NCBI GenBank assembly: GCA_046765875.1
Contig: JBKPSJ010000420.1
Span: forward strand, 1 to 23,099
Reading direction: 5' to 3'
Source of the DNA: DASRHY01 sp046765875
GTDB taxonomy: Bacteria; Actinomycetota; Actinomycetes; Propionibacteriales; Kribbellaceae
DNA length: 23,099 bases
Every line of letters begins with the position of its first letter. Position 1 is the stretch's first letter. A model generated the notes under the pieces. That model made no database searches and was not told the origin of the DNA. It saw nothing but the letters and a program-made list of their open reading frames with translations. This document shows, in pieces, positions 1-7,333 of the stretch. A program made the position numbers and the translations under genes.

Positions 1-255
1 CTGCAGGTGGAAGCCGAGCCAGAACGCGGCCCGGACCGCCTCGGCGATCCGGCCCTGCGCCAGGTACGCCTCGTGCGCCCGCTCCCGGTACGCGCTGACC
101 TCCGGGTCGTGGCCGAGCACGAACGCGGCCATCGACATCCGTTCAAGTTCCTCCGGGGTCAACGGGCGTTCTGCCTCGGTAGTGGTCAGCGCGGCGTACT
201 CGGCCGGCCAGTCGTGGCCCGCCCCCAGTGCCGCCTCGTGCGTCGTGTCTGCCAT
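1..255 (-). CDS. LuxR-type transcriptional regulator, N-terminal part (cut by window edge)
   Basis: An open frame of 85 codons runs from ATG at 255 off the left edge, so only the N-terminus is visible and no stop is present. The visible protein is acidic and helical, with the pattern ERAHEAYLAQG..EAVRAAFWLG at residues ~61-83. From family knowledge, this 'RAH...G..AARAAFWL' helical repeat is typical of the TPR-like region in actinobacterial LuxR-family regulators, whose DNA-binding domain is C-terminal; that part would lie outside the window. A G-rich stretch just upstream of the ATG can serve as ribosome binding site. The gene follows the YbaK-like gene by 19 nt and is probably its operon partner. 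The regulator assignment rests on this short pattern only. Confidence 0.6.
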   Translation of the reverse strand, partial: MADTTHEAALGAGHDWPAEYAALTTTEAERPLTPEELERMSMAAFVLGHDPEVSAYRERAHEAYLAQGRIAEAVRAAFWLGFHLQ

Positions 256-274
256 CCCCGCCCCCGCGTCGTGC

Positions 275-802
275 TCAGGCCGGCAGTGCCAGGTCGAGAA
301 CCGTTGCCGTCGCCAACTTGGTCAGCTGGTTGCCGTCGAGAACCAGTTTTGAGCCGCGGATGCCGCTGCCGATCACCACAAGCCCGGCAGCGGCCACCGC
401 CGCGTCGACGAGTACCGGCCAGTCCGCCGGCAGGCCGAGCGGGGTGATCCCGCCGTACTCCATGCCGGTCCTGTCGACGGCATCGTGCTGCGCGGCGGAG
501 GAGATCTTGCGTACGCCGAGGTGGCGGCGTACCACCCCGTTGATGTCGGCGCGATCGGTGGCCAGGACCATCACCGCAGCGTACGTCGACTCGCCGGCCC
601 GCCTGCCGAGCACGACCACGCAGTTCGCGGACGCCGCCATCGGCACGTCGTACTCGGCGCAGAACGCGGCGGTGTCGGCGAGGGACGGGTCGATCGGCGC
701 GACCTCCGCTCCATAGTCGCCGGCAATGGCGCGCACCGGCTCGGCCAGCAACTCGGGGTGTTCGGTCGCGGGGCGCCACTCGAGCCTGCCCAGGTCAGCC
801 AC
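275..802 (-). CDS. YbaK/EbsC family protein (aminoacyl-tRNA deacylase-like)
   Basis: 175 aa from GTG at 802. I chose this start over upstream codons because homologues begin near the LEWRPATEHPELLAEPV segment (residues ~7-23) and because a GGAGAAG ribosome binding site lies about 6-10 nt upstream. Family-typical segments are DTAAFCAEYDVP (43-54), ASANCVVV (57-64), DINGVVRRHLGVRK (86-99), EYGGITPLGLP (115-125) and IGSGIRGSKLVL (144-155). The fold is the editing domain that hydrolyses mischarged aminoacyl-tRNA in ProXp/YbaK proteins. This branch has Ala-Asn-Cys where bacterial YbaK has its functional Lys before the hydrophobic strand, so deacylase activity is uncertain. The start overlaps the GNAT gene stop by 8 nt, which suggests translational coupling. 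Confidence 0.85.
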   Translation of the reverse strand: MADLGRLEWRPATEHPELLAEPVRAIAGDYGAEVAPIDPSLADTAAFCAEYDVPMAASANCVVVLGRRAGESTYAAVMVLATDRADINGVVRRHLGVRKISSAAQHDAVDRTGMEYGGITPLGLPADWPVLVDAAVAAAGLVVIGSGIRGSKLVLDGNQLTKLATATVLDLALPA

Positions 803-1103
803 TGTGGCTCTTCTCCAGAAGTTCGGCCCACTCCGGGTGCTCTTCGAAGTAGGACTGGTAATACGGGCAGTCCGGCTTGACCCGCAGCCCGGCATCTTTG
901 GCGGCCCGCAACGACGCCTCGGCGACTGTGCTGGCGACACCGCGTCCGCGGTACGCCGGCAACGTCTCTGCGTGAGTGAAGCGGATCGTTCCGCCCAGCA
1001 GCAGATAGTCGGCGAACCCCATCAGGTTGCCGTCCTCATCGAGTGCTTCGAATCTGCTGCGTTCGCGGGCGTCGACCACCCGGATTCCGCTCCCTGTCGT
1101 CAT
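795..1103 (-). CDS. Small GNAT-family N-acetyltransferase (YjdJ/NATD1-like)
   Basis: 102 aa, the usual length of the minimal GNAT fold found in YjdJ/NATD1-type proteins. Matching segments are RFEA (17-20), GFADYLLLGGTIRFTHAETLPAY (29-51, strands around the acceptor site), the acetyl-CoA pyrophosphate loop YRGRGVAST (51-59), and the C-terminal PDCPYYQSYFEEHPEW (77-92). Substrate is unknown; this subfamily is generally assigned by fold only. It is the first gene of a minus-strand operon with the YbaK-like gene (8-nt overlap) and the LuxR-type gene. A TAGAGT -10 hexamer ends 6 nt before the ATG, consistent with a leaderless message. Confidence 0.85.
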   Translation of the reverse strand: MTTGSGIRVVDARERSRFEALDEDGNLMGFADYLLLGGTIRFTHAETLPAYRGRGVASTVAEASLRAAKDAGLRVKPDCPYYQSYFEEHPEWAELLEKSHSG

Positions 1104-1109
1104 GCCGCC

Positions 1110-1115
1110 ACTCTA
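1110..1115 (-). promoter_or_regulatory. Putative -10 box (TAGAGT) of the GNAT operon, leaderless
   Basis: On the minus strand TAGAGT is followed by 6 nt (GGCGGC) and then the ATG of the GNAT gene at 1103. With normal sigma-70 spacing the transcript would start at, or within a base of, the A of the ATG. No Shine-Dalgarno sequence is visible in the 6-nt gap. Confidence 0.5.
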
Positions 1116-1117
1116 GG

Positions 1118-1174
1118 CCGCGCGGCTCTCGTACGCGCATCGGACCGTGGTGACCGTACGGGAGCGGGGCGCGG
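1118..1174 (-). terminator. Hairpin downstream of the yciI-like gene, probable terminator
   Basis: The left arm 1118-1135 (CCGCGC..GTACG) pairs with the right arm 1155-1174 (CGTACG..GCGCGG) with one small bulge and two imperfect positions, leaving a 19-nt loop. It lies 15 nt past the stop of the minus-strand YciI-like gene and just upstream of the GNAT promoter, a sensible place to end transcription. There is no U-tract, as is common for actinobacterial terminators. Confidence 0.55.
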
Positions 1175-1188
1175 CTCGGCCCGTCAAG

Positions 1189-1551
1189 TCAGGTGCCGTA
1201 CTCGGCCCGGGGGTCCATCAGGGCGCGGATCTCGACCAGGTTGAGCTCGGCCTCGGGGATCCTGGCGGCGATCTCGGTGGCGCGGTCGAGGCTGTCGCAG
1301 TCGACCAGGTAGTAACCGGCCAGCACCTCCTTGGCCTCCGCGTACGGGCCGTCGGTGACCTCGGTCTCGCCGTCGCGGACCCGGACGATACGGGCGGCGG
1401 CCGTCGTCAGGCCGCCGCTGCCGGCGAACTCGCCCGATGCGGCCAGTTCCCCGCCGAGCGCCACGTGCCGCTTCATCAGGTCGCCGTACCCGCGCCGCTC
1501 GAGCAGGTCCCAGGTCTCCTGGTTGCCGTAGATCAGCAGCATGTACTTCAT
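1189..1551 (-). CDS. YciI/DGPF-domain protein
   Basis: 120 aa from ATG at 1551. The N-terminus MKYMLLIYGNQETW and the motif VTDGPYAEAKEVLAGYYLVD (66-85) identify the YciI-related (DGPF) family, small alpha-beta dimeric proteins. The DGP-[FY]-xE-xKE signature is the classic 'DGPF' box. In actinobacteria these proteins often sit beside ECF sigma factor genes, but none is visible here. Biochemical role is unknown; the fold suggests binding or turnover of a small molecule. An upstream in-frame extension exists but lies antisense to cobQ and is not part of the family. The start is only 22 nt from the divergent cobQ start, with a TATGTT -10 box 6 nt before the ATG. Confidence 0.88.
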   Translation of the reverse strand: MKYMLLIYGNQETWDLLERRGYGDLMKRHVALGGELAASGEFAGSGGLTTAAARIVRVRDGETEVTDGPYAEAKEVLAGYYLVDCDSLDRATEIAARIPEAELNLVEIRALMDPRAEYGT

Positions 1552-1557
1552 GGGGTC

Positions 1558-1567
1558 AACATACGAT
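1558..1567. promoter_or_regulatory. Overlapping divergent -10 boxes for yciI-like gene and cobQ
   Basis: On the minus strand TATGTT (1563-1558) ends 6 nt before the YciI-like ATG at 1551. On the plus strand TACGAT (1562-1567) ends 6 nt before the cobQ GTG at 1574. The two hexamers share bases 1562-1563, so two polymerases could not occupy both at once. Both messages would be leaderless. No clear -35 was found on either strand. Promoter function is inferred from position and sequence. Confidence 0.5.
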
Positions 1568-1573
1568 CCCCTG

Positions 1574-3034
1574 GTGACAGCCAGGCCGCTGATGATCGCC
1601 GGTACGACCTCCGACGCGGGCAAGACCACGCTGGTCACCGGTCTGTGCCGGTGGCTTGCGCGCCGCGGCGTGCGGGTGGCGCCGTACAAGGCGCAGAACA
1701 TGTCGAACAACTCGATGGTCTGCGCCGACGGTGCCGAGATCGGCCGGGCACAGTGGATCCAGGCGATCGCCGCTGGGGTCGAGCCGCAGGCCGCGATGAA
1801 CCCGGTGCTGCTCAAGCCGGGCAGCGACCGCCGCAGCCATGTGGTGCTGATGGGCCGGCCGTGGGGCGACCTGGACGCGCGCGACTTCACCACCCGGCGT
1901 ACGGAACTGGCGAAGGCGGCGTTCGCGGCGTACGAGGACCTGGCCGGCCGGTACGACGTGGTGGTCTGCGAGGGCGCGGGCAGTCCGGCCGAGATCAACC
2001 TGCGCCAGTCCGACTACGTCAACCTCGGACTGGCGCGGTACATCGACGCACCCGTGCTTGTGGTCGGCGACATCGATCGCGGCGGCGTGTTCGCGTCGAT
2101 GTTCGGCACGCTCGCGCTGCTCGACGCCGACGATCAGCGCTTGATCAGCGGGTACGTGGTGAACAAGTTCCGCGGTGAGTTGTCGCTGCTCTCGCCGGGG
2201 CTGGAGATGCTGCGCGACGTGACCGGCCGTCCGGTGCTCGGCGTGCTGCCGTGGCTGCGGGATCTGTGGCTGGACTCCGAGGACGCTCTCGACATCCCGG
2301 GGCGGCGGGCCTCGTCGTCGGGCGGCCTGTCGATCGCGGTGGTGCGGTTCCCGCGGATCTCCAACTTCACCGATCTGGATGCGCTCGCGGCCGAGCCGTC
2401 GACCACGGTGTTCTTCACCGCCGACCCGGCCGACGTACGCGATGCCGACCTGGTCGTGCTGCCGGGGTCTCGCGCGACAATGGCCGACTTGGCTTGGCTG
2501 CGTTCCACCGGTCTGGCGACCGCGGTGACGGACCGGGTCGCGCGTGGTGGGGCCGTGCTCGGCATCTGTGGCGGCTACCAGATGCTGGGCGGGGCGATCG
2601 ATGATCCGGACGGCGTCGAGGGCGGTGGCTCGGTCCGCGGGTTGGGCGTGTTGCCGGTGGCAACCAGATTCGCCGTGGAGAAGACGCTCGGCCGGCCGGC
2701 GCCGACGGCGTACGAGATCCATCACGGGATCGTGACGCCGACCGCCGCGGTGCAGGACTTTGACGGCGGCTGCCGGGCCGGCTCGATATGGGGAACGATC
2801 TGGCACGGGCTGCTCGACGACGATACGGCCCGCCACGAATTCCTGACCGAGATCACTGCCGCTGTCGGCAAGCCGGGACCTGACGGCGGTACGTCGTTCC
2901 GCGCCCTCCGTGAGGCCCGGCTGGACCGCCTGGCCGACGCCGTCGACGCCCACCTCGATACCGAGGCCCTGCTGGCGTTGATCGAAACCGGTCCGCCCGC
3001 CGGGCTGCCCTTCGTGCAGCCAGGGGCACCATGA
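1574..3034 (+). CDS. cobQ: Cobyric acid synthase
   Basis: 486 aa, close to the usual length of CobQ/CbiP. It catalyses the ATP- and glutamine-dependent amidation of side chains b, d, e and g of adenosylcobyrinic a,c-diamide in cobalamin synthesis. The N-terminal dethiobiotin-synthetase-like domain begins AGTTSDAGKTT (P-loop, residues 9-19) and contains YKAQNMSNNS (38-47). The C-terminal class I glutamine amidotransferase domain has GICGGYQMLG with nucleophile Cys332, and WHG with His411. The start is GTG 1574; family members begin a few residues before the P-loop, and a TACGAT -10 box ends 6 nt upstream with no Shine-Dalgarno, so translation is probably leaderless. Upstream codons to 1541 run into the divergent gene. 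cobT and cysG lie 9 kb away, not in the same operon. No B12 riboswitch fits in the 22-nt upstream gap. Confidence 0.96.
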   Translation: MTARPLMIAGTTSDAGKTTLVTGLCRWLARRGVRVAPYKAQNMSNNSMVCADGAEIGRAQWIQAIAAGVEPQAAMNPVLLKPGSDRRSHVVLMGRPWGDLDARDFTTRRTELAKAAFAAYEDLAGRYDVVVCEGAGSPAEINLRQSDYVNLGLARYIDAPVLVVGDIDRGGVFASMFGTLALLDADDQRLISGYVVNKFRGELSLLSPGLEMLRDVTGRPVLGVLPWLRDLWLDSEDALDIPGRRASSSGGLSIAVVRFPRISNFTDLDALAAEPSTTVFFTADPADVRDADLVVLPGSRATMADLAWLRSTGLATAVTDRVARGGAVLGICGGYQMLGGAIDDPDGVEGGGSVRGLGVLPVATRFAVEKTLGRPAPTAYEIHHGIVTPTAAVQDFDGGCRAGSIWGTIWHGLLDDDTARHEFLTEITAAVGKPGPDGGTSFRALREARLDRLADAVDAHLDTEALLALIETGPPAGLPFVQPGAP

Positions 3035-3035
3035 A

Positions 3036-3090
3036 CAGGCTGTTGTGGCGTTCGAACACGGTATGCCCTGTTCAAAGCCACAACAGCCTG
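3036..3090 (+). terminator. Long hairpin after cobQ, probable terminator
   Basis: Arms CAGGCTGTTGTGGC (3036-3049) and its exact reverse complement (3077-3090) form a perfect 14-bp stem. Past a 1-nt bulge, 3051-3058 pairs with 3069-3076 with one mismatch, leaving a 10-nt loop. It begins 2 nt after the cobQ stop and ends 15 nt before the racemase promoter. There is no U-tract. The likely job is to insulate the regulated promoter downstream from cobQ transcription. Confidence 0.75.
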
Positions 3091-3104
3091 GTCAACGGTG
3101 CCGC

Positions 3105-3139
3105 TTGACCATTGTGACAGTAGTACTGTCACAATGGTC
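3105..3139 (+). promoter_or_regulatory. MerR-type operator/promoter, site A (racemase-dehydrogenase operon)
   Basis: A perfect odd palindrome with 16-bp arms covers 3107-3122 and 3124-3139, centred on G3123; its core is GTGACAGT-AGT-ACTGTCAC. It is embedded in a promoter with -35 TTGACC (3105-3110), a 19-bp spacer and -10 CACAAT (3130-3135). The -10 ends 6 nt before the GTG start at 3142. A 19-bp spacer with a dyad between -35 and -10 is the classic arrangement for MerR-family activators, which untwist the spacer. Nearly the same sequence and the same spacing recur at 8084-8114 beside a merR gene. That the MerR protein binds here is inference. Confidence 0.82.
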
Positions 3140-3141
3140 GC

Positions 3142-4278
3142 GTGGCGCAGGGACCGCTGGCCGGTGTGAAGGTGGTCGAGCTCGCGGGGATCGGGCCGGC
3201 ACCGTTCGGTGCGATGCTGCTCGCCGAGCTGGGCGCCGACGTGCTCCGGGTCGACCGGCCGGGCGGCGGGCTGATGCTCGGCCCGCCCGAGTTCGAGTTG
3301 CTGACCCGCGGCCGCCGGTCGGTCGCGCTGGACCTGAAGAACCCGGCCGGACTCGGCGCCGTACGCCGGCTGATCGCGACAGCGGACGTCCTGGTCGAGG
3401 GCTTCCGGCCGGGTGTCGCCGAGCGGCTCGGGCTCGGCCCGGACGAGTGCTTGGCGCTCAACCCCCGGTTGGTGTACGCGCGGATAACCGGATGGGGCCA
3501 GGAGGGGCCGCTGGCGTCGTCGGCCGGGCACGACATCACCTACCTGGCGCTGGCCGGTGCGCTGCACGCGACCGGTCGCGCGGGTGGTCCGCCGCAGGTA
3601 CCAGTAAACCTGCTCGGTGACTTCGGCGGCGGCGCTCTCTATCTGGTGGTCGGCGTACTGGCAGCCCTTGTCGAGGCGCGGGGCAGCGGGCGTGGTCAGG
3701 TCGTCGACGCCGCGATCGTGGACGGCGCCGCCCATCTGACCACGATGCTGCTGGGTGGGCTGGCGGCCGACACATGGCGGAACCAGCGCGGCGTGAACCT
3801 GCTCGACACCGGCGCCCCGTTCTACGACGTGTACGAAACGGCCGACGGCGAGTGGATGGCCGTCGGCGCGCTGGAGCCGCAGTTCTACGCCGAACTGATC
3901 CGGCTGCTCGGGATCGACCCACCGGACCGCAACGACCCGGCGAACTGGCCGGAGCTGCGCAAGGTGCTCGCCGAGACCTTCGCGACGAAGACCCAGACGG
4001 AGTGGACGGCGATCTTCGACGGATCCGAGGCTTGTGTCGCTCCGGTTCTGCCGCTTGGTGCGTCGCATCCGCATTTGGATGCGCGTGGCGTGTTCGTCGA
4101 GCACGACGGTGTTCGGCAGCCCGCGCCGTCGCCGCGGTTCTCGCGGACTCCGACTTGTCTGGGTACGCCGCCCGCCAGGCCCGGTGCGCATACGCGCGAG
4201 GCATTGATCGCCTGGGGAATCGATGACGTCGACGCGCTGATCGCATCCGGCGCCGCTGTCCAGTCCGAGGAAGGTTGA
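3142..4278 (+). CDS. CoA-transferase family III protein, alpha-methylacyl-CoA racemase type
   Basis: 378 aa from GTG at 3142. It belongs to the CaiB/BaiF family III and resembles AMACR/MCR, which interconverts (2R)- and (2S)-methylacyl-CoA so that branched chains can enter beta-oxidation. Matching features are LAGIGPAPFGAMLLAELGADVLRVD (14-38), RGRRSVALDLKNP (57-69), AGHDITY with His130, LLGDFGG with Asp160 and the FYDVYETADGEWMAVGALEPQFY block (227-249) with Glu245. His/Asp/Glu at these places match the racemase catalytic set, unlike formyl-CoA transferases that use an earlier Asp. The start is leaderless: the -10 box of the MerR-type promoter ends 6 nt upstream. The nearby ATG 3134 is out of frame. 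The acyl-CoA dehydrogenase follows after 5 nt. Substrate range is inferred. Confidence 0.9.
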   Translation: MAQGPLAGVKVVELAGIGPAPFGAMLLAELGADVLRVDRPGGGLMLGPPEFELLTRGRRSVALDLKNPAGLGAVRRLIATADVLVEGFRPGVAERLGLGPDECLALNPRLVYARITGWGQEGPLASSAGHDITYLALAGALHATGRAGGPPQVPVNLLGDFGGGALYLVVGVLAALVEARGSGRGQVVDAAIVDGAAHLTTMLLGGLAADTWRNQRGVNLLDTGAPFYDVYETADGEWMAVGALEPQFYAELIRLLGIDPPDRNDPANWPELRKVLAETFATKTQTEWTAIFDGSEACVAPVLPLGASHPHLDARGVFVEHDGVRQPAPSPRFSRTPTCLGTPPARPGAHTREALIAWGIDDVDALIASGAAVQSEEG

Positions 4279-4283
4279 CCCAG

Positions 4284-5426
<1,143 letters not shown>

Positions 5427-5430
5427 GGGC

Positions 5431-5436
5431 TACTCT
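5431..5436 (+). promoter_or_regulatory. Possible internal -10 box (TACTCT) before the molybdenum oxidoreductase
   Basis: TACTCT lies in the 17-nt gap after the dehydrogenase stop and ends 7 nt before the GTG at 5444. It fits the NANNNT pattern seen at other likely leaderless starts in this window. The gap has only a poor Shine-Dalgarno (GAGGG, 14 nt away), so either read-through with weak initiation or a separate leaderless transcript is possible. Confidence 0.3.
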
Positions 5437-5443
5437 TCTGCTC

Positions 5444-6040
5444 GTGGGGATCATTTCGCACGGGTTCGGTGGGAAGCGGCGCTCTGGGCCCGACCTGCCG
5501 CCGGGGCAATACCTTGTCGAGGACTTCCCGGTGCTGTCGGCGGGGCCGACGCCACGGATCCTGCCCGAACACTGGGAGTTCAGCATCACCACCGAAACAG
5601 GGACGGTGCATCGCTGGGACTGGCAGGCGTTCCTCGCCCTGCCGCATGAGCAGCCGACCGTCGACCTGCATTGCGTGACACGCTGGTCGAAGCTGGGGAC
5701 GCACTGGGAGGGTGTCTCCCTCGACGTGCTGCTCGAGGACGTCGAGACGGCGGCCGACTTCGCGTTTGTCTCGAGCTACGGTGGCTATACGACCAACCTG
5801 CCGCTGGAGGACCTGCTCGACGGCCAGGCCTGGATCGCGCACCGGTACGACGGCGACGACCTGCATCCCGAGCACGGCGGTCCGGCCCGGCTGCTGGTTC
5901 CGCACCTGTACCTGTGGAAGAGCGCCAAATGGGTGCGTGGCATCACGCTCTCCGACACCGACGAGCTCGGATTCTGGGAGACGGCGGGCTACCACGAGTA
6001 CGGCGACCCATGGCGCGAGCAGCGGTACGCCGGCGACTGA
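5444..6040 (+). CDS. Sulfite-oxidase-like molybdopterin-dependent oxidoreductase, cytoplasmic
   Basis: 198 aa from GTG 5444. The protein is a stand-alone oxidoreductase molybdopterin-binding domain, as in sulfite oxidase and YedY/MsrP. DLHCVTRWSKLGTHWEGV (74-91) contains Cys77, the expected molybdenum ligand. Further family segments are SSYGGYTTNLPL (110-121), HGGPARLLVPHLYLWKSAKWV (144-164) and GFWETAGYHEYGDPWREQRY (176-195). There is no twin-arginine or Sec signal and no heme or dimerisation domain, so it should act in the cytoplasm with a separate electron partner. The downstream FNR-type gene overlaps it by 31 nt, and a DUF6510 gene follows. Substrate is unknown; sulfite or S-oxides are only family-level possibilities. 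An upstream in-frame extension is antisense-like translation of the dehydrogenase gene. Confidence 0.88.
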   Translation: MGIISHGFGGKRRSGPDLPPGQYLVEDFPVLSAGPTPRILPEHWEFSITTETGTVHRWDWQAFLALPHEQPTVDLHCVTRWSKLGTHWEGVSLDVLLEDVETAADFAFVSSYGGYTTNLPLEDLLDGQAWIAHRYDGDDLHPEHGGPARLLVPHLYLWKSAKWVRGITLSDTDELGFWETAGYHEYGDPWREQRYAGD

Positions 6041-6729
6041 GCTGGCAGGTCGGTACCGTCACCGCCGTTCGGGACGAGACCGCGACCTGCCGGACCGTCG
6101 TCGTCGACATACCGGACTGGCCGGGGCATCTGGCGGGCCAGCATGTCGATATCCGGCTGACCGCTCCGGACGGGTACCGGGCCAGCCGGTCGTACTCGAT
6201 CGCCTCGGCGAGCCCCATGCTGGAGATCACCGTGGAGAGGCTGGACGACGGTGAGGTGTCTCCGTATCTGACCCAGGTGCTGGCCGCGGGCGATCCGCTG
6301 GAGATCCGCGGCCCGGTCGGCGGCTGGTTCGTCTGGCGGCCCGGCCAGCCGGGTCCGGTGCAACTCGTCGGTGGCGGGTCGGGCGTCGTACCTCTGATGG
6401 CGATGATCCGTTCCGGTGCGCCTGCTCGCCTGCTCTATTCGGTACGCCGGCCGGAAGCCGTGATCTATGCCGCGGAACTGGACAAGCTGGCGGCTCGCGG
6501 TGATGTGGACCTGACCTACGCGTACACCCGGTCTGCGCCGGCGGGTGTCTCCCGGGTCGGGCGGATCGATGCCTCGCTGATCGACGAGGTGACCTGGCCG
6601 CCTTCGGCGTCGCCGACGACGTACGTGTGCGGGCCGACCCCGTTCGTCGAGGCCGCGGCCGACCTGCTGGTGGATGCCGGCCACGATCCGGCGACGATCA
6701 GAACCGAGCGTTTCGGAGGCATCGGATGA
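6010..6729 (+). CDS. FNR-type FAD/NAD(P)H oxidoreductase
   Basis: 239 aa from ATG 6010, the first codon that leaves the typical N-terminus ARAAVRRRLSWQVGTV; it starts inside the preceding gene (31-nt overlap). The N-terminal FAD barrel has GHLAGQHVDIRLTAPDGY (39-56) and the flavin motif RSYS (60-63). The NAD(P) domain has GGGSGVVPLMAMIR (121-134), YVCGPTPFVEAAADLL (205-220) and the C-terminal ERFGG. There is no [2Fe-2S] ferredoxin domain. It would move electrons between NAD(P)H and a partner, most simply the adjacent molybdenum oxidoreductase. That pairing is inferred from the overlap, not shown. The stop overlaps the next start as ATGA. Confidence 0.9.
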   Translation: MARAAVRRRLSWQVGTVTAVRDETATCRTVVVDIPDWPGHLAGQHVDIRLTAPDGYRASRSYSIASASPMLEITVERLDDGEVSPYLTQVLAAGDPLEIRGPVGGWFVWRPGQPGPVQLVGGGSGVVPLMAMIRSGAPARLLYSVRRPEAVIYAAELDKLAARGDVDLTYAYTRSAPAGVSRVGRIDASLIDEVTWPPSASPTTYVCGPTPFVEAAADLLVDAGHDPATIRTERFGGIG

Positions 6730-6986
6730 GTTACCTGGACGGCAACGCGGCAGCCGGGACGCTGCGCGAGATCTTCGCTGTCGACGTGACCACGGCGACC
6801 GGCCGGTGCAACGGCTGCGGCCGCACCGAGGTCTTCGCCAAGGCACACGTGTACGTCGACGCGCCCGGCCTGGTCGCCCGCTGCTCCAGCTGCAAACAAG
6901 TCCTCCTCCGGGTGGTGAGCACCCCGACCGGCACCGTCCTGGACCTCCGCGGCCTCACCTACCTCCGCTTACCTCTCGAGGATTAG
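6726..6986 (+). CDS. DUF6510-like small zinc-ribbon protein
   Basis: 86 aa from ATG 6726, overlapping the FNR gene stop by 4 nt. Two CxxC knuckles (Cys28/Cys31 in RCNGCGRT and Cys53/Cys56 in RCSSCKQV) predict a structural zinc or iron site. The N-terminus MSYLDGNAAAGTLREIFAVDVT and the end LDLRGLTYLRLP match the actinobacterial DUF6510 family as I remember it. Function is unknown. Strict coupling to the FNR and molybdenum oxidoreductase genes suggests an accessory or electron-transfer role for that enzyme. A rubredoxin-like metal site is possible, but the spacing between knuckles (21 residues) does not decide it. The stop codon's last base begins the repeat region downstream. Confidence 0.82.
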   Translation: MSYLDGNAAAGTLREIFAVDVTTATGRCNGCGRTEVFAKAHVYVDAPGLVARCSSCKQVLLRVVSTPTGTVLDLRGLTYLRLPLED

Positions 6987-7320
6987 CGATCATCGGACCC
7001 GAATGGTCATGCGCCGGCATCCGACCGGCGCCGGAACACTGGCGCGCGTGACCATCCGCGTCCGATGATCACCAACGTCCAGGTGGACGGCCTGCTCGGA
7101 CGCCGCCGACCGGCATGACCGCCTCCGCCGGTGCGGCCAGCATCGGAACCCGGCCGGGCGATCATCGGACCCGAATGGTCAGACGCCGATCGCTGGCTGG
7201 CGATGGCCGGCGGTCGGAGTACCCGGCTGGCGATCGTTGGATGTAGATGGTCAGGGGTCAGTCGCGAGCCTGCCTGCACTCGGCCGCGGAGGGCGGCGTG
7301 ACCAGTTGGGGCCGATGATC
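6986..7320. repeat. Cluster of five ~24-bp elements in alternating orientation
   Basis: This 350-bp gene-free stretch holds a repeated element with core GATCATCGGACCCGAATGG. Copies on the plus strand are 6986-7009 and 7158-7181 (identical over 24 bp) and 7230-7253 (6 of 24 differ). Copies on the minus strand are 7049-7073 and 7298-7320. Copies one and two can fold into a long stem enclosing a perfect 7-bp hairpin (7011-7017 with 7025-7031). A 10-bp direct repeat GGCTGGCGAT is at 7195-7204 and 7225-7234. No credible gene lies here. The block separates the convergent DUF6510 and merR genes, so it may terminate transcription or be a REP-like intergenic repeat. Confidence 0.75.
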
Positions 7321-7333
7321 GGCAAGGGTGCGA

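Noticed and set aside
1556..2953. 465-codon minus-strand frame opposite cobQ
   Set aside because: Same shadow composition, no recognisable domain, and cobQ is clearly real on the other strand.
4275..4277. TTG as start of the acyl-CoA dehydrogenase, overlapping the racemase stop
   Set aside because: The GAGGAAGG site abuts the TTG with no spacing, whereas GTG 4284 is 9 nt away and gives the family-typical N-terminus.
7007..7279. 90-codon minus-strand open frame in the repeat region
   Set aside because: It consists of translated repeats and hairpins, has no ribosome site and shows no domain.
6986..7320. CRISPR array
   Set aside because: Repeats occur in both orientations with irregular spacing (40-85 bp), copies are diverged, and there are no cas genes nearby.
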